Position numbers and translations under genes: made by a program. Below, piece by piece: positions 14,734 to 22,086 of a stretch of DNA of 64,000 nucleotides; the first letter of the stretch is position 1; the number at the start of each line of letters is the position of its first letter. Origin of the DNA: a virus; IMG/VR virus record IMGVR_UViG_3300021171_000004, positions 1-64,000 of that record. One strand, given 5' to 3'. The notes beneath the pieces are model-generated. The model made no database searches, was not told the DNA's origin, and worked only from the letters and a program-made list of their open reading frames with translations.

Positions 14734-15394
14734 ATTAGAAGCGCTTCGAGCCACAGCATACCAAGAAGGAATATGGGAGAAGCGATACAACGCAGAGAAA
14801 CAGTGGAAGAATTATTATCGCGATTGGTTGTATGATTATTCGAAAGAAGCGGGCGAGGCGAAGCGAACTCTTCAAGAAAAACTTACCATCGAAAATGAAA
14901 ACGTCGGCCAACTAAAAGATTTGCTCGCCCAAGCAGAATCTCGACTCACCGAACGAAACCAAACAGTCGCCAAATTCCTCCATAACGGAATCAATCTGGC
15001 CGCGGAGCATCGTAAACAACAGCAAGTTGCAATTGATTATTGTGTGGAAGCATTCGGGTGGCGCGACAAATACATTAAACTTTTAGTCGAGCGGGACAAT
15101 TTGCGTTCCGAACTCGCCCTGCAAAAAGAAATACCAAAAATGGTCGAGCAGGTTGTTCACTATGTGAACGAGTGGAATCCAGGAACGTTTTACGCGACGA
15201 AGGAACCCGATCCAATTCCGGCGAACCCGCCACAAACAAAATCCTATGCCCGTCTCGCAGTTGCCTTACTAATTGGCGCAACGATTGGCCTGACCATCCT
15301 GTGCGCGTACGAAGCTAAGATTATTCACAATCAGCGCGAACTTATTTTGGGACTCTGGAGATTCATTCAAGCAGGATGCCCGTTTACGGGGTAA
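14711..15394 (+). CDS. Coiled-coil protein with C-terminal membrane segment
   Basis: 227 aa: a long charged helix (residues 5-145) and a hydrophobic span at 180-199 (LAVALLIGATIGLTILCAY) near the C-terminus. Palindrome site 10 is in frame and encodes VHYVNE. Spanin- or scaffold-like architecture, unproven. Last gene before the module boundary. Confidence 0.65.
   Translation: MPSIKKSELEALRATAYQEGIWEKRYNAEKQWKNYYRDWLYDYSKEAGEAKRTLQEKLTIENENVGQLKDLLAQAESRLTERNQTVAKFLHNGINLAAEHRKQQQVAIDYCVEAFGWRDKYIKLLVERDNLRSELALQKEIPKMVEQVVHYVNEWNPGTFYATKEPDPIPANPPQTKSYARLAVALLIGATIGLTILCAYEAKIIHNQRELILGLWRFIQAGCPFTG
15155..15169. promoter_or_regulatory. Dispersed palindrome, site 10 (centre TAT)
   Basis: Perfect GTTCAC-TAT-GTGAAC within the coiled-coil gene. 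Confidence 0.7.
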
Positions 15395-15693
15395 TAAAAA
15401 ACTCGAATTTTGGTGATTTCTTTTTGGAAGTTTTTGGCCAGATCGAATCGCTCGTTTGTTTTCACCCCGTAAAAATTACCTAGAGCCGAAAAATCCTACG
15501 GACATGCTCGAAGCGTGGTTCCACAATTTCATATAACTTTCCAATTTCTGTAGTTTCTGTACGTACAGAAATACATATGTGTGTCCTCTCTGACACGTTT
15601 TAGACGTGCGAACACAAGCATATTATGCTGTGCCAATACAAGCATATTCTGTCATACGGACACAAACGTCCGTCTACGGGAATATGATCCCGT
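15395..15693. other. Non-coding region dense in palindromes
   Basis: No credible gene. Contains the perfect 16-bp palindrome TTCTGTACGTACAGAA (15555-15570), the hairpin CACGT/ACGTG (15594-15608), two direct copies of ACAAGCATATT (15614, 15638) and hairpins ACGGAC/GTCCGT (15656-15673) and ACGGGA/TCCCGT (15676-15693). It lies between converging operons. Could be a bidirectional terminator, a replication origin or a small RNA. Confidence 0.45.
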
Positions 15694-15795
15694 CTAGTGT
15701 CTGTAATGTCCGTACCAAAAAGCCCATGCCACTAGCGCGTAGCACGCGATACGGATAATCCAGCCCACTAGTTTTGCTTTGGTTTTGTAGTGCGT
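15694..15795 (-). CDS. 33-aa membrane peptide with apparent ACG start
   Basis: Reads THYKTKAKL then VGWIIRIACYALVAWAFW, a single membrane span with a basic N-terminus. GAGGTG stands 5 nt before ACG, in the same sequence context as the GTG start of the gene at 16101 (CTAGAGGTGTGTC). GTG inside the frame would give only 22 aa. Low confidence until start codon use is known. Confidence 0.4.
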   Translation of the reverse strand, partial: THYKTKAKLVGWIIRIACYALVAWAFWYGHYRH

Positions 15796-15864
15796 CGAGA
15801 CACCTCTAGGGTTTAGTGTTACCCCTTAGGATCCTGCCCGGCCTATCAGGATCCGTACGGTACA

Positions 15865-16101
15865 CTATTCGCCTTGAGGAATGAGTCTGCTAACGAGTTT
15901 GGAATTGTACGGGACGATTCCTACCATACCCCAGACTTCCGTATAGTCTCCGTCCCGCACGTCAACAAAGAACGCATCATAATTGCCCGCGTCTTTGCCT
16001 AAGTGTTCCCTAATTGCCTGTACGTCTTGAGAATCGGACACCAGCGTTAGATGCTGGCCTAGGTTTGCTACTGTTCGCATTTTGTTTTTGCTCAATTCCA
16101 C
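15865..16101 (-). CDS. Unknown protein, 78 aa
   Basis: GTG start after GAGGTGTG. Compact alpha/beta (QHLTLVSDSQDVQAI, then FFVDVRDGDYTEVWGM). Likely a small phage enzyme accessory, but no family recognised. Part of a CTAG-rich minus operon. Confidence 0.6.
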   Translation of the reverse strand: MELSKNKMRTVANLGQHLTLVSDSQDVQAIREHLGKDAGNYDAFFVDVRDGDYTEVWGMVGIVPYNSKLVSRLIPQGE

Positions 16102-16130
16102 GACACACCTCTAGGGAGTGTATCCCAGTA

Positions 16131-16152
16131 GACAGACTCCCGTGTGAGAGTC
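16131..16152. terminator. Intergenic hairpin, possible terminator
   Basis: CAGACTC-(7-8 nt)-GAGTCTG inverted repeat between two minus-strand genes; no U-tract, so it could also be a processing site. Confidence 0.35.
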
Positions 16153-16172
16153 TGCCCTAGCGGTACACTGGC

Positions 16173-16556
16173 CTAGCAATGGATTGTGAAAATATTGCCG
16201 TTATCGCCTACGTACAAGTCACACTCTCCGAATGAGTGTGCTAGGTCCGTTAACTGGGTTGCGATGGGCTCTGGATAGTCTCCGTCCCAAAAGCCCGCAC
16301 CATGCCTGTTACGTGTGAGCCAAAAGTCATGGGGTATATGGGAATCAGGCGGAAAACTTCGCAGCACAGAATCGTCTAGGCCGGAAGTAAGCTTGTAGTA
16401 CTCTGTCTCGAATCGTTCGCAGTCTGCCTTAAACCGTTCGAGCGTAGCAGGCGATAATACCGCGTCCGAATACTTTGAATCGTCTAGCGGGATCCCGAAT
16501 TCATCCGTACTAGACCATAAAGCAGTTTCTATGTAACTTGACAAAAATTTGTCCAT
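16173..16556 (-). CDS. Conserved phage protein of unknown function, 127 aa
   Basis: Contains HDFWLTRNRHGAGFWDGDYP followed by LTDLAHSFGECDLYVGDNG. I know this pairing from small hypothetical proteins of many phages and metagenomes; no function is established. Preceded by AGGTGACT. Confidence 0.7.
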   Translation of the reverse strand: MDKFLSSYIETALWSSTDEFGIPLDDSKYSDAVLSPATLERFKADCERFETEYYKLTSGLDDSVLRSFPPDSHIPHDFWLTRNRHGAGFWDGDYPEPIATQLTDLAHSFGECDLYVGDNGNIFTIHC

Positions 16557-16651
16557 AAGTCACCTCACAGTAGATTCTTGCTTCTCAACAGGCAAGCAAG
16601 TGCAAGCAATTTGAACGCTAATGCTAGGGTATAGCGTCGAAACATAGGGTT

Positions 16652-16816
16652 TTATCCTTTGGGGTTTAGATTGAACTGAATTAGTTCTAAATGGCCGGTC
16701 TGAACTAGTTTCTTTGCGTCCCGATGGCACGTGCCTAGGGTTTCCCATTTTCCCGTAGACTTGCGCCGTGCCTTGACAATGTAATGATCCTCATTCCAGA
16801 CAAAGCGTAGTTTCAT
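16652..16816 (-). CDS. Unknown protein, 54 aa
   Basis: ATG overlaps the preceding TGA (ATGA), with GAGGTGAG upstream. A basic beta-type peptide (MKLRFVWNEDHYIVKARRK) followed by a short helix. Preferred over the overlapping 62-codon frame at 16560-16748 because of its ribosome-binding site and overlap. Confidence 0.6.
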   Translation of the reverse strand: MKLRFVWNEDHYIVKARRKSTGKWETLGTCHRDAKKLVQTGHLELIQFNLNPKG

Positions 16817-17199
16817 GGTCTCACCTCATACGTGATAGCCTCTTGTGGCGAATCAATGGGAAACACGGTTATGCGTGCCACTAGACGGCGCAATTCCTCT
16901 TGTGTTGAGTACATCTGTTTGGCCGGGTACGTGTCTTTGGGATTGCCAAACACACGATCATACTCCCATCGCCAACGTCGCCACACTCGAATAATTTGAT
17001 TCGCGGTCGCCTGAGAATTTTCCGAGTGTCGGGTAACTCCCGCAAACACTAGCTTGCCATCCGTACCGATACCGTAATGCTGATATTCGGTACCCGTTTG
17101 TTTTTGTTGCTGAATTACATACGTAGGATGCCATTGTCCGTGAGACAGCCATAACGTGCTTTTGGGCAGTCGGGCAACAAACTTTAGTTTTCTTCGCAT
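16813..17199 (-). CDS. Unknown basic protein, 128 aa
   Basis: Trp/Arg/Gln-rich (WRRWRWEYDRVFGNP), ending in an ATGA overlap with the next gene. No family recognised. Middle of the minus operon. Confidence 0.6.
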   Translation of the reverse strand: MRRKLKFVARLPKSTLWLSHGQWHPTYVIQQQKQTGTEYQHYGIGTDGKLVFAGVTRHSENSQATANQIIRVWRRWRWEYDRVFGNPKDTYPAKQMYSTQEELRRLVARITVFPIDSPQEAITYEVRP

Positions 17200-17236
17200 T
17201 AGTCTTCCTTCCTTTCGATTGTTTGTTTATGCTGCC

Positions 17237-17560
17237 CTAGCGGGCAGGAAAAGAGTTTTGTACGGATTCCCATAGAAGTTTTGATCCACCAAACCAAAAC
17301 TGAGAAGCAAACTCTAACAGGGTTTTCTCTTCCTCTTCTGATAGATCATTCGCCGCTGTCCAAGGTTTAAACCAGTCTTGATATTCAAACTTCGCGTTTG
17401 TCGGCTGTCCGTACTCGTCTAGTTCGCCAACAATGCGTGTAGCGGGCCCACCTGTTCCGAGTAGGATGCGGTGTTCGCGCATCCATTCGAGTGAACCATG
17501 CGCGTGCTCATTCGCTACAGTTTGGAAGTCTTTCTCTGGTACGGCTATTTTGCTTTTCAC
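17237..17560 (-). CDS. Unknown protein, 107 aa
   Basis: ATG overlaps the upstream stop region, with GAGGTG before it. Aromatic-rich C-terminal half (FASQFWFGGSKLLWESV). No family recognised. Confidence 0.6.
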   Translation of the reverse strand: MKSKIAVPEKDFQTVANEHAHGSLEWMREHRILLGTGGPATRIVGELDEYGQPTNAKFEYQDWFKPWTAANDLSEEEEKTLLEFASQFWFGGSKLLWESVQNSFPAR

Positions 17561-18183
17561 GATTGCACCTCATCTTTACTCACTACGCTCGAAACCTTTT
17601 CCCAGATTGAGAAAGTAATGTCAAACTGGCCTACGCTGTCCACATTGAACAATAGCCGTTTGTGGCCAGCATCGTGCAAGCGCTTGTATATGTCTTTAGG
17701 GTTGGCGTTTTGGCCGGGATGCATCCCGCTTTCGAATCCATCCTCTAGCTTGACATAGCCGTAGTCTTCGGGGTTGATATGGTCATTTAGTGCGCGTCGA
17801 GGATTATCTTCCAGAGTTTCGAGATAATCGGGCAAGTCAATACATTCTAGGCAATACATACCGTCATCCGTTAAAAACCCAGACGGTTGCCAAGAATAGG
17901 AATTGTGAACTGTACGTAGTGCCTTGCCACAATCGGAACAGGTAGTCCATTCATCAGGCCATTCGATGGCATAGCCGTACTTTTCGAGTAAGTCTGTCAC
18001 CTCACGGCAAAAGTAATTCCAATTGTTGAATAGGATGCCTTTCTTCGGATCATCGTATCCCAGTTCAGCGTACCCGGAAGACCATTCCGTATACTCAATA
18101 TACCTTACCCGTTGTTCAGCGGGCAATTCTGAACAATGCGGTTTGCGTCCCATACTCTTGCGGAGAATGTATTCAGGAGTCAT
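17557..18183 (-). CDS. Zinc-ribbon protein, 208 aa
   Basis: Central CSDCG then, about 30 residues on, CLEC forms a zinc ribbon, preceded by Tyr/Trp-rich sequence and followed by PGQNANPKDIYKRLHDAG, a motif I associate with conserved phage hypotheticals. Cytosolic, role unknown. ATG at the start overlaps the next minus gene's stop by 4 bp. Confidence 0.65.
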   Translation of the reverse strand: MTPEYILRKSMGRKPHCSELPAEQRVRYIEYTEWSSGYAELGYDDPKKGILFNNWNYFCREVTDLLEKYGYAIEWPDEWTTCSDCGKALRTVHNSYSWQPSGFLTDDGMYCLECIDLPDYLETLEDNPRRALNDHINPEDYGYVKLEDGFESGMHPGQNANPKDIYKRLHDAGHKRLLFNVDSVGQFDITFSIWEKVSSVVSKDEVQS

Positions 18184-18386
18184 AGTTTCACCTCATTTGA
18201 ATTTTCGAACGAAACGCGACTAGAATCAACCCAGACAGAGCCCGTACCAGAAACAGGAGTAACAAGGTATCGGATATTGCCGTATGCTGTCTTAGCGTCT
18301 TGCACGTACACGGCAAACAAAAGCTTGTCTGTACATAGCATACCCTGTTTGCCAATGGACAAAGATAATTCGGCGGATGTAGTCAT
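18180..18386 (-). CDS. Unknown protein, 68 aa
   Basis: ATG 18386 (MTTSAELS) chosen because it overlaps the previous TGA; an in-frame ATG lies at 18422. Beta-rich small protein. No family recognised. Confidence 0.6.
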   Translation of the reverse strand: MTTSAELSLSIGKQGMLCTDKLLFAVYVQDAKTAYGNIRYLVTPVSGTGSVWVDSSRVSFENSNEVKL

Positions 18387-18694
18387 ACGGTCTCCCGATA
18401 GGTGCACGGTCTCTTGAAACACTCTTCAGGGGTTGCGCCACAATCAGCGCACCGTCCATTGCAAGCCCGCGCGTACGCTATGTCAATATTATGTGTACTC
18501 GCATTGTCCGTATCTGTGGGCAGTTCACAGTCTAGCAGAGCCCGCACTGTGTTCGCACCGTCTGAGAATCCGTCGAGATAGTATGAGGATGATCCTTGCT
18601 CTGCCTCTAAATGCTCTAGGACGTGCCAGAGGATGTATTCTCCTGTTGCCCTAGAGAGTTTGCGTTTCGTCGAACGGTACAGCAAGTTTGGCAT
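18383..18694 (-). CDS. Unknown protein with Cys-rich C-terminus, 103 aa
   Basis: First gene of the minus operon, with AGGGAGGAAACA before ATG. C-terminal CNGRCADCGATPEECFKRPC is a compact zinc-binding motif like those of small phage proteins that bind single metal ions. Confidence 0.65.
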   Translation of the reverse strand: MPNLLYRSTKRKLSRATGEYILWHVLEHLEAEQGSSSYYLDGFSDGANTVRALLDCELPTDTDNASTHNIDIAYARACNGRCADCGATPEECFKRPCTYRETV

Positions 18695-18717
18695 ATTGTT
18701 TCCTCCCTACGCTTGCA

Positions 18718-18745
18718 AGTATAGCCTATAGGGAATAGTTGTCAA
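18718..18745 (-). promoter_or_regulatory. Strong promoter of the minus operon
   Basis: TTGACA (18745-18740), 16-bp spacer, TATACT (18723-18718). Divergent from 18776-18804; the two -35 boxes form the arms of a perfect inverted repeat, TGTCAAGA/TCTTGACA. Confidence 0.75.
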
Positions 18746-18775
18746 GAGAAAAATGCGAACAAACCAAAAATAATC

Positions 18776-18804
18776 TTGACAAATAACTCGAACTATGGTA
18801 TATT
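18776..18804 (+). promoter_or_regulatory. Strong promoter of the plus operon
   Basis: TTGACA, 17-bp spacer, TATATT. An ATG follows after 6 nt, so the mRNA is predicted to be leaderless. Confidence 0.8.
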
Positions 18805-18810
18805 ACGTGC

Positions 18811-18864
18811 ATGATAGTTTGCCTGATAAGCAAACGAGTCAGCACAAAGGATAATCGTGCATGA
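18811..18864 (+). CDS. 17-aa leaderless peptide
   Basis: MIVCLISKRVSTKDNRA, starting exactly where transcription should begin and ending in an ATGA overlap with the next gene. It may be a leader peptide that brings ribosomes to the overlap, or simply the entry point of a leaderless mRNA. Confidence 0.5.
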   Translation: MIVCLISKRVSTKDNRA

Positions 18865-18968
18865 AAGAGTTTTTGATTGGACTAGGCATTGCCGTGCTTA
18901 TAATTTTGGTGGGCTCAATCAAGGTACGTGCGAATCCGCCAAGTAGAAAACATGGGCTCTGGTACTAG
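18861..18968 (+). CDS. 35-aa single-span membrane peptide
   Basis: Hydrophobic residues 4-18 (FLIGLGIAVLIILVG) followed by a basic, aromatic tail. Translationally coupled to the 17-aa peptide. Confidence 0.55.
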   Translation: MKEFLIGLGIAVLIILVGSIKVRANPPSRKHGLWY

Positions 18969-18970
18969 GC

Positions 18971-19153
18971 ATGTCTCAAACTGATACAGTGACCGTGATA
19001 GAAGAATGGACATGCGATAGCATGATCCGATACATACCTCATGCGGATGGCACGCGCACGGTACTAGAGCAATCGAACAAACCCCGGCCATACGTGTTCT
19101 TTAGACAGTGGATAACACGCGAAGAACTAGAACGGATGTACCCCGATGAATGA
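18971..19153 (+). CDS. Unknown acidic protein, 60 aa
   Basis: ATG 2 nt after the previous stop; overlaps the next gene by 8 bp. Contains TVTVIEEWTCDSMIRY and REELERMYPDE. No family recognised. Confidence 0.55.
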   Translation: MSQTDTVTVIEEWTCDSMIRYIPHADGTRTVLEQSNKPRPYVFFRQWITREELERMYPDE

Positions 19154-19373
19154 GGCGATATTCGAACAAAACCCAAACGGCATAGGTGAGCCCGTACACG
19201 CCACAATCGGGAGTTATGAGAACAGAGGATCATACGTTTGGGTAGACACACCAGACGGGGAAGCACTAGCAAAAAGCTTAGAGGATGCGGGAATACCTGT
19301 TACGCGTGTCCTTTACACTCCCGCACCTCCGCTGAACGGAAGAACGCGCCTACGTTTTAAGAGAGACCATTGA
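19146..19373 (+). CDS. Unknown protein, 75 aa
   Basis: A beta-barrel-like short domain (VHATIGSYENRGSYVWVDTP) and a basic C-terminus RTRLRFKRDH. No family recognised. Confidence 0.55.
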   Translation: MNEAIFEQNPNGIGEPVHATIGSYENRGSYVWVDTPDGEALAKSLEDAGIPVTRVLYTPAPPLNGRTRLRFKRDH

Positions 19374-19384
19374 GACTGCCTCGT

Positions 19385-19519
19385 ATGAAAGCATGGGAAG
19401 TTTTGATGCAACGCGCGATAATTCAAGCTACGCGCGAGGCTATAGTCCGTCTTTGTTCACAATATGAACAGAAAAAACCGCACGTACAAACCCTAACAAG
19501 AGACAATGGGAAACCCTAA
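19385..19519 (+). CDS. Small basic helical protein, 44 aa
   Basis: Reads MKAWEVLMQRAIIQATREAI; palindrome site 11 lies in frame and gives SQYEQ. Overlaps the next ATG by 14 bp. Confidence 0.5.
   Translation: MKAWEVLMQRAIIQATREAIVRLCSQYEQKKPHVQTLTRDNGKP
19455..19469. promoter_or_regulatory. Dispersed palindrome, site 11 (centre AAT)
   Basis: GTTCAC-AAT-ATGAAC (one mismatch); the only copy inside the CTAG-rich module. Confidence 0.65.
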
Positions 19520-19703
19520 CGCGGGCTCAACTAGGATCAAGCTTAGACTGGCCATCGCACGCCAAGCGCTAGCAGAACTACAGGATACCGGCTTGCTATT
19601 GAGCCCAGAGGATAGGCTAGAGAGAATGAAACTGATTGAACGCCTAACTACTGGGAAACGGACTAAGAAAGCCCATAAGCACGGCGCATTCGACAAAGAA
19701 TAG
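19506..19703 (+). CDS. Basic helical protein, 65 aa
   Basis: Two predicted amphipathic helices (IKLRLAIARQALAELQ, PEDRLERMKLIERL) and a basic tail KRTKKAHKHG. Last gene of the CTAG-rich plus operon; DNA binding is possible. Confidence 0.6.
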   Translation: MGNPNAGSTRIKLRLAIARQALAELQDTGLLLSPEDRLERMKLIERLTTGKRTKKAHKHGAFDKE

Positions 19704-20141
19704 AATAGGATGCCCGTGCATAGGCTAAACCGTTGAAAACGCGCACAAGGCGAACGGGATAGCGTGCCTCATTCTTTATATCGCAAGCGCGTTTGCTTTT
19801 CTGTTTGTTCAGTCGCTACAGAAAACAGGATAATCCTTTTTGCATCTTCTTTCGCATCGCAAAATACAAACCCAGTGTTTTCAGCGCGATAGCGCCAACA
19901 AAAGAGAATGCGAACTAACTGCAATGATCCAAAGCCCCTGCAATGTTTCGAAACCCCAGACATTTTTCCAATTGCCCGCGAATAAAACAAAGGACATAGC
20001 GCGATGGCCGGGCGGATTGAGTTTGTAAGTTATTGAAAACAAACGATAGGGGACCCTAAAAAGCATTCTTTTCTCGTTTCGACTAAGGGCCCCCAAGAGG
20101 ACCCGACTTAGACTAAGTGAGTCACGTTTGCACGAAAGTTG
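19704..20141. other. Non-coding gap between modules
   Basis: About 440 bp with no gene that has a ribosome-binding site or coding style. Notable are the perfect 11-bp palindrome CTTAGACTAAG (20107-20117) and GC-rich GGGGACC and GGGCCCCC runs. Possible origin, terminator or former gene; nothing decisive is seen. Confidence 0.35.
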
Positions 20142-20170
20142 TTCACATACCCATTCAGTTCATATGTGAA
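20142..20170 (+). promoter_or_regulatory. Leader hairpin upstream of GIY-YIG-like gene
   Basis: TTCACATA-(13 nt)-TATGTGAA, an 8-bp perfect stem ending just before AGGAG and the ATG at 20181. It could control translation, or be a wide-spaced relative of the dispersed palindrome. Confidence 0.5.
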
Positions 20171-20180
20171 TAGGAGTGTC

Positions 20181-20459
20181 ATGGAAAGTATATACGCAGT
20201 TTTGGCCCCGCCAGTTTTAGTGCCTCACATCAAGATCGGATGGACGGACAATTTCGAACGCCGCCTCTCCCAGATCCGTAGATTGAATCCTGGCCAGATC
20301 GATGTGCTCCGAACGATTCCGGGGACTCGTGCGCAGGAGCAGGATATTCTTCGAGAACTCGCGGCCTATAAGAATCACCACGAGTGGCATTCTGATTCTG
20401 AGTTCCTTCGGCAGTGGATGGACAGTTTCTTTGGTGAACAGCCGTGTTCACAATCATAG
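20181..20459 (+). CDS. T5orf172/GIY-YIG-like protein
   Basis: 92 aa from ATG 20181, supported by AGGAG; an earlier in-frame start would put the hairpin in the coding sequence. IYAVLAPPVLVPHIKIGWT, then RLSQIRRLNPGQIDVLRTIPG and an E near HHEWH match the short GIY-YIG relative found in phage T5 Orf172 and Mug113 proteins. Likely DNA-binding or nicking. Directly followed by an HNH gene. Confidence 0.7.
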   Translation: MESIYAVLAPPVLVPHIKIGWTDNFERRLSQIRRLNPGQIDVLRTIPGTRAQEQDILRELAAYKNHHEWHSDSEFLRQWMDSFFGEQPCSQS

Positions 20460-21088
20460 AGCGGGTGGTTGAACGGGAAGAAAATCCACGACTTTGCAGT
20501 CGCGGCGTATCCGCCAAGAAACAGTGGAGACGCCCGTATCGGACTTATTATTCTGTCCGATGTGGGTGCGGTCGAATCGTCAAAGTTCGGATCGAGAATT
20601 TTAACAGCGAACGGACCTGTAAATTCTGTCGGGTGTCTGTGCCTTTGTCGGAGTCTTTGAGTCGGGCGTTAGTGTACGTAGCCCAACAACCCGCTTTGAT
20701 TCGGAAGCCAGAAATTGAAACACTCCCGCGGCAAGTTTGTGTAATCTGCCACGCCGGGTTTTTCCCGAAGAATTCCCAGCAGAAAACTTGCGGATGGTAC
20801 TGTTCTAAATTGCGACGGAAGCGCCGTTCTTTACCGCACGGTTTGGCGAGCATCCCGATAATTCAATCAAAGAGACGGCTCAAGCCAGAGGATGTTCTCG
20901 AACGCGATAACTGGACTTGTCAGCTTTGTTCGTTTCCGGCTCCCAAGCATCTTCGGGGGTCCCATTCAAGTATCGCTCCAGAGGTGGGGCACATCATCCC
21001 ACACGCACAGGGTGGTAGCTACACTTTGGAAAATCTGCAATGCGAACACCGCGGTTGCAACCTAGAGAAGAATTTTAAGAATGCCTAA
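20444..21088 (+). CDS. HNH endonuclease with two zinc ribbons
   Basis: 214 aa. An N-terminal ribbon (CGCG, then CKFC), a middle CVICHAGFFP and a C-terminal HNH core (NWTCQLCSF, EVGHIIPHAQGGSY, LENLQCEHRGCNLEKN). GTG start overlaps the preceding gene by 16 bp. Probably a free-standing homing endonuclease. Confidence 0.8.
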   Translation: MFTIIERVVEREENPRLCSRGVSAKKQWRRPYRTYYSVRCGCGRIVKVRIENFNSERTCKFCRVSVPLSESLSRALVYVAQQPALIRKPEIETLPRQVCVICHAGFFPKNSQQKTCGWYCSKLRRKRRSLPHGLASIPIIQSKRRLKPEDVLERDNWTCQLCSFPAPKHLRGSHSSIAPEVGHIIPHAQGGSYTLENLQCEHRGCNLEKNFKNA

Positions 21089-21461
21089 CTTCAACATCGT
21101 TCTGAACGGGCCGATCCAGGTATTCGACCTAAACAACAATCTAATCGCGTCCAAGCCTCTGACTGGCCTGACGGTTTCCGTTTTGGATTACACGTCCGGA
21201 AGCACTGCTTTCAGTGCCGCTGCGACAGCAATTACTCTGCCCGTCAGCCCGACGAATTTTATGTATCTCCGGAATGATGGCACCGCAGTAGCCGTGGTTT
21301 CGTGGATCCCGCAGGGCGGATCTGGAGCCATAGTTCAGAATCTCGGTATCTCATCTGCCGCTGCTGTCATCCAAGTCGGCCAAACCGGGACCACAGGAAT
21401 TACGGGTCTGACGGTTTCGTGCGCAGCGGCCACGACTTTGGAATACTTCCTGGCGGGATGA
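21081..21461 (+). CDS. Small beta-rich protein, 126 aa
   Basis: Thr/Ser/Ala/Gly-rich beta sequence without Cys (GPIQVFDLNNNLIASKPL), overlapping the HNH gene by 8 bp and the next gene by 4 bp. Composition suits a capsid decoration or head-fibre protein; unproven. Confidence 0.6.
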   Translation: MPNFNIVLNGPIQVFDLNNNLIASKPLTGLTVSVLDYTSGSTAFSAAATAITLPVSPTNFMYLRNDGTAVAVVSWIPQGGSGAIVQNLGISSAAAVIQVGQTGTTGITGLTVSCAAATTLEYFLAG

Positions 21462-21784
21462 TGTTTAAGAAAATTAAGCCGACCCAAATCCGACCAGTAT
21501 TTGCGATCCCGCAGTTTCCGCACTGTGACCCGAGAATTCTTCACGCACCCGAAGAGTGCGAATTTTGCGACATACACCCTGAGTGGCAGGTACTCCGAAC
21601 GATGTGGGGAATCGCTTTTACGGGGTACGAACCAGAAGGAAAAGAATTGCCATGTCCCGCAGATCACGCTCGCGGAGATAATCATAAACTATGGGGCGGG
21701 AATACAGCCAAACCGAAGCCGTGGCATAATCATTTGGGCGGCAAAAGATCGGACTGCCCGGCGTGCGCAGAAGAGGACAAATGA
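21458..21784 (+). CDS. Cys/His-rich protein, 108 aa
   Basis: ATGATG at the ATGA overlap. CEFC, a later CPADH and CPAC with several His suggest one or two zinc sites. No family recognised. Confidence 0.6.
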   Translation: MMFKKIKPTQIRPVFAIPQFPHCDPRILHAPEECEFCDIHPEWQVLRTMWGIAFTGYEPEGKELPCPADHARGDNHKLWGGNTAKPKPWHNHLGGKRSDCPACAEEDK

Positions 21785-22086
21785 ACCCCACATCCAAACT
21801 CGCACACTTCAAGAACGGTGGAAATTCCGTACTCGGCCTCCCGGTCTGGTTGGATGATGAAAATTCAGAGTTCGTCTCGCACCAAGGCAAATGGGTTCAT
21901 GTGGATGATATGCCACTAGAAAAACTCCACACGGTGGACACGTCTATTGCAGTTTCTCCGAAAAGGATACCCGTGTTTACGGCCCAACCCCAAGTCCCGA
22001 ACATATCGGCTTTCAAGGAAGCCGTTCATCAGACAAACCCGAACCCACAATTTATTTTCAAAGATGGAGAACTCGTAAAACAGTAA
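21781..22086 (+). CDS. Unknown protein, 101 aa
   Basis: ATGA overlap start (MNPTSKLAHF). A mixture of beta segments, ending in FIFKDGELVKQ. No family recognised. Confidence 0.55.
   Translation: MNPTSKLAHFKNGGNSVLGLPVWLDDENSEFVSHQGKWVHVDDMPLEKLHTVDTSIAVSPKRIPVFTAQPQVPNISAFKEAVHQTNPNPQFIFKDGELVKQ

Noticed and set aside
16560-16748. 62-codon minus frame
   Set aside because: Overlaps the 54-aa gene at 16652-16816, which has an AGGTGAG site and an ATGA overlap; composition of the longer frame is not gene-like.
19769-20096. Frames of 62-73 codons on both strands in the 19.7-20.1 kb gap
   Set aside because: None has a ribosome-binding site, coupling to neighbours or protein-like composition.
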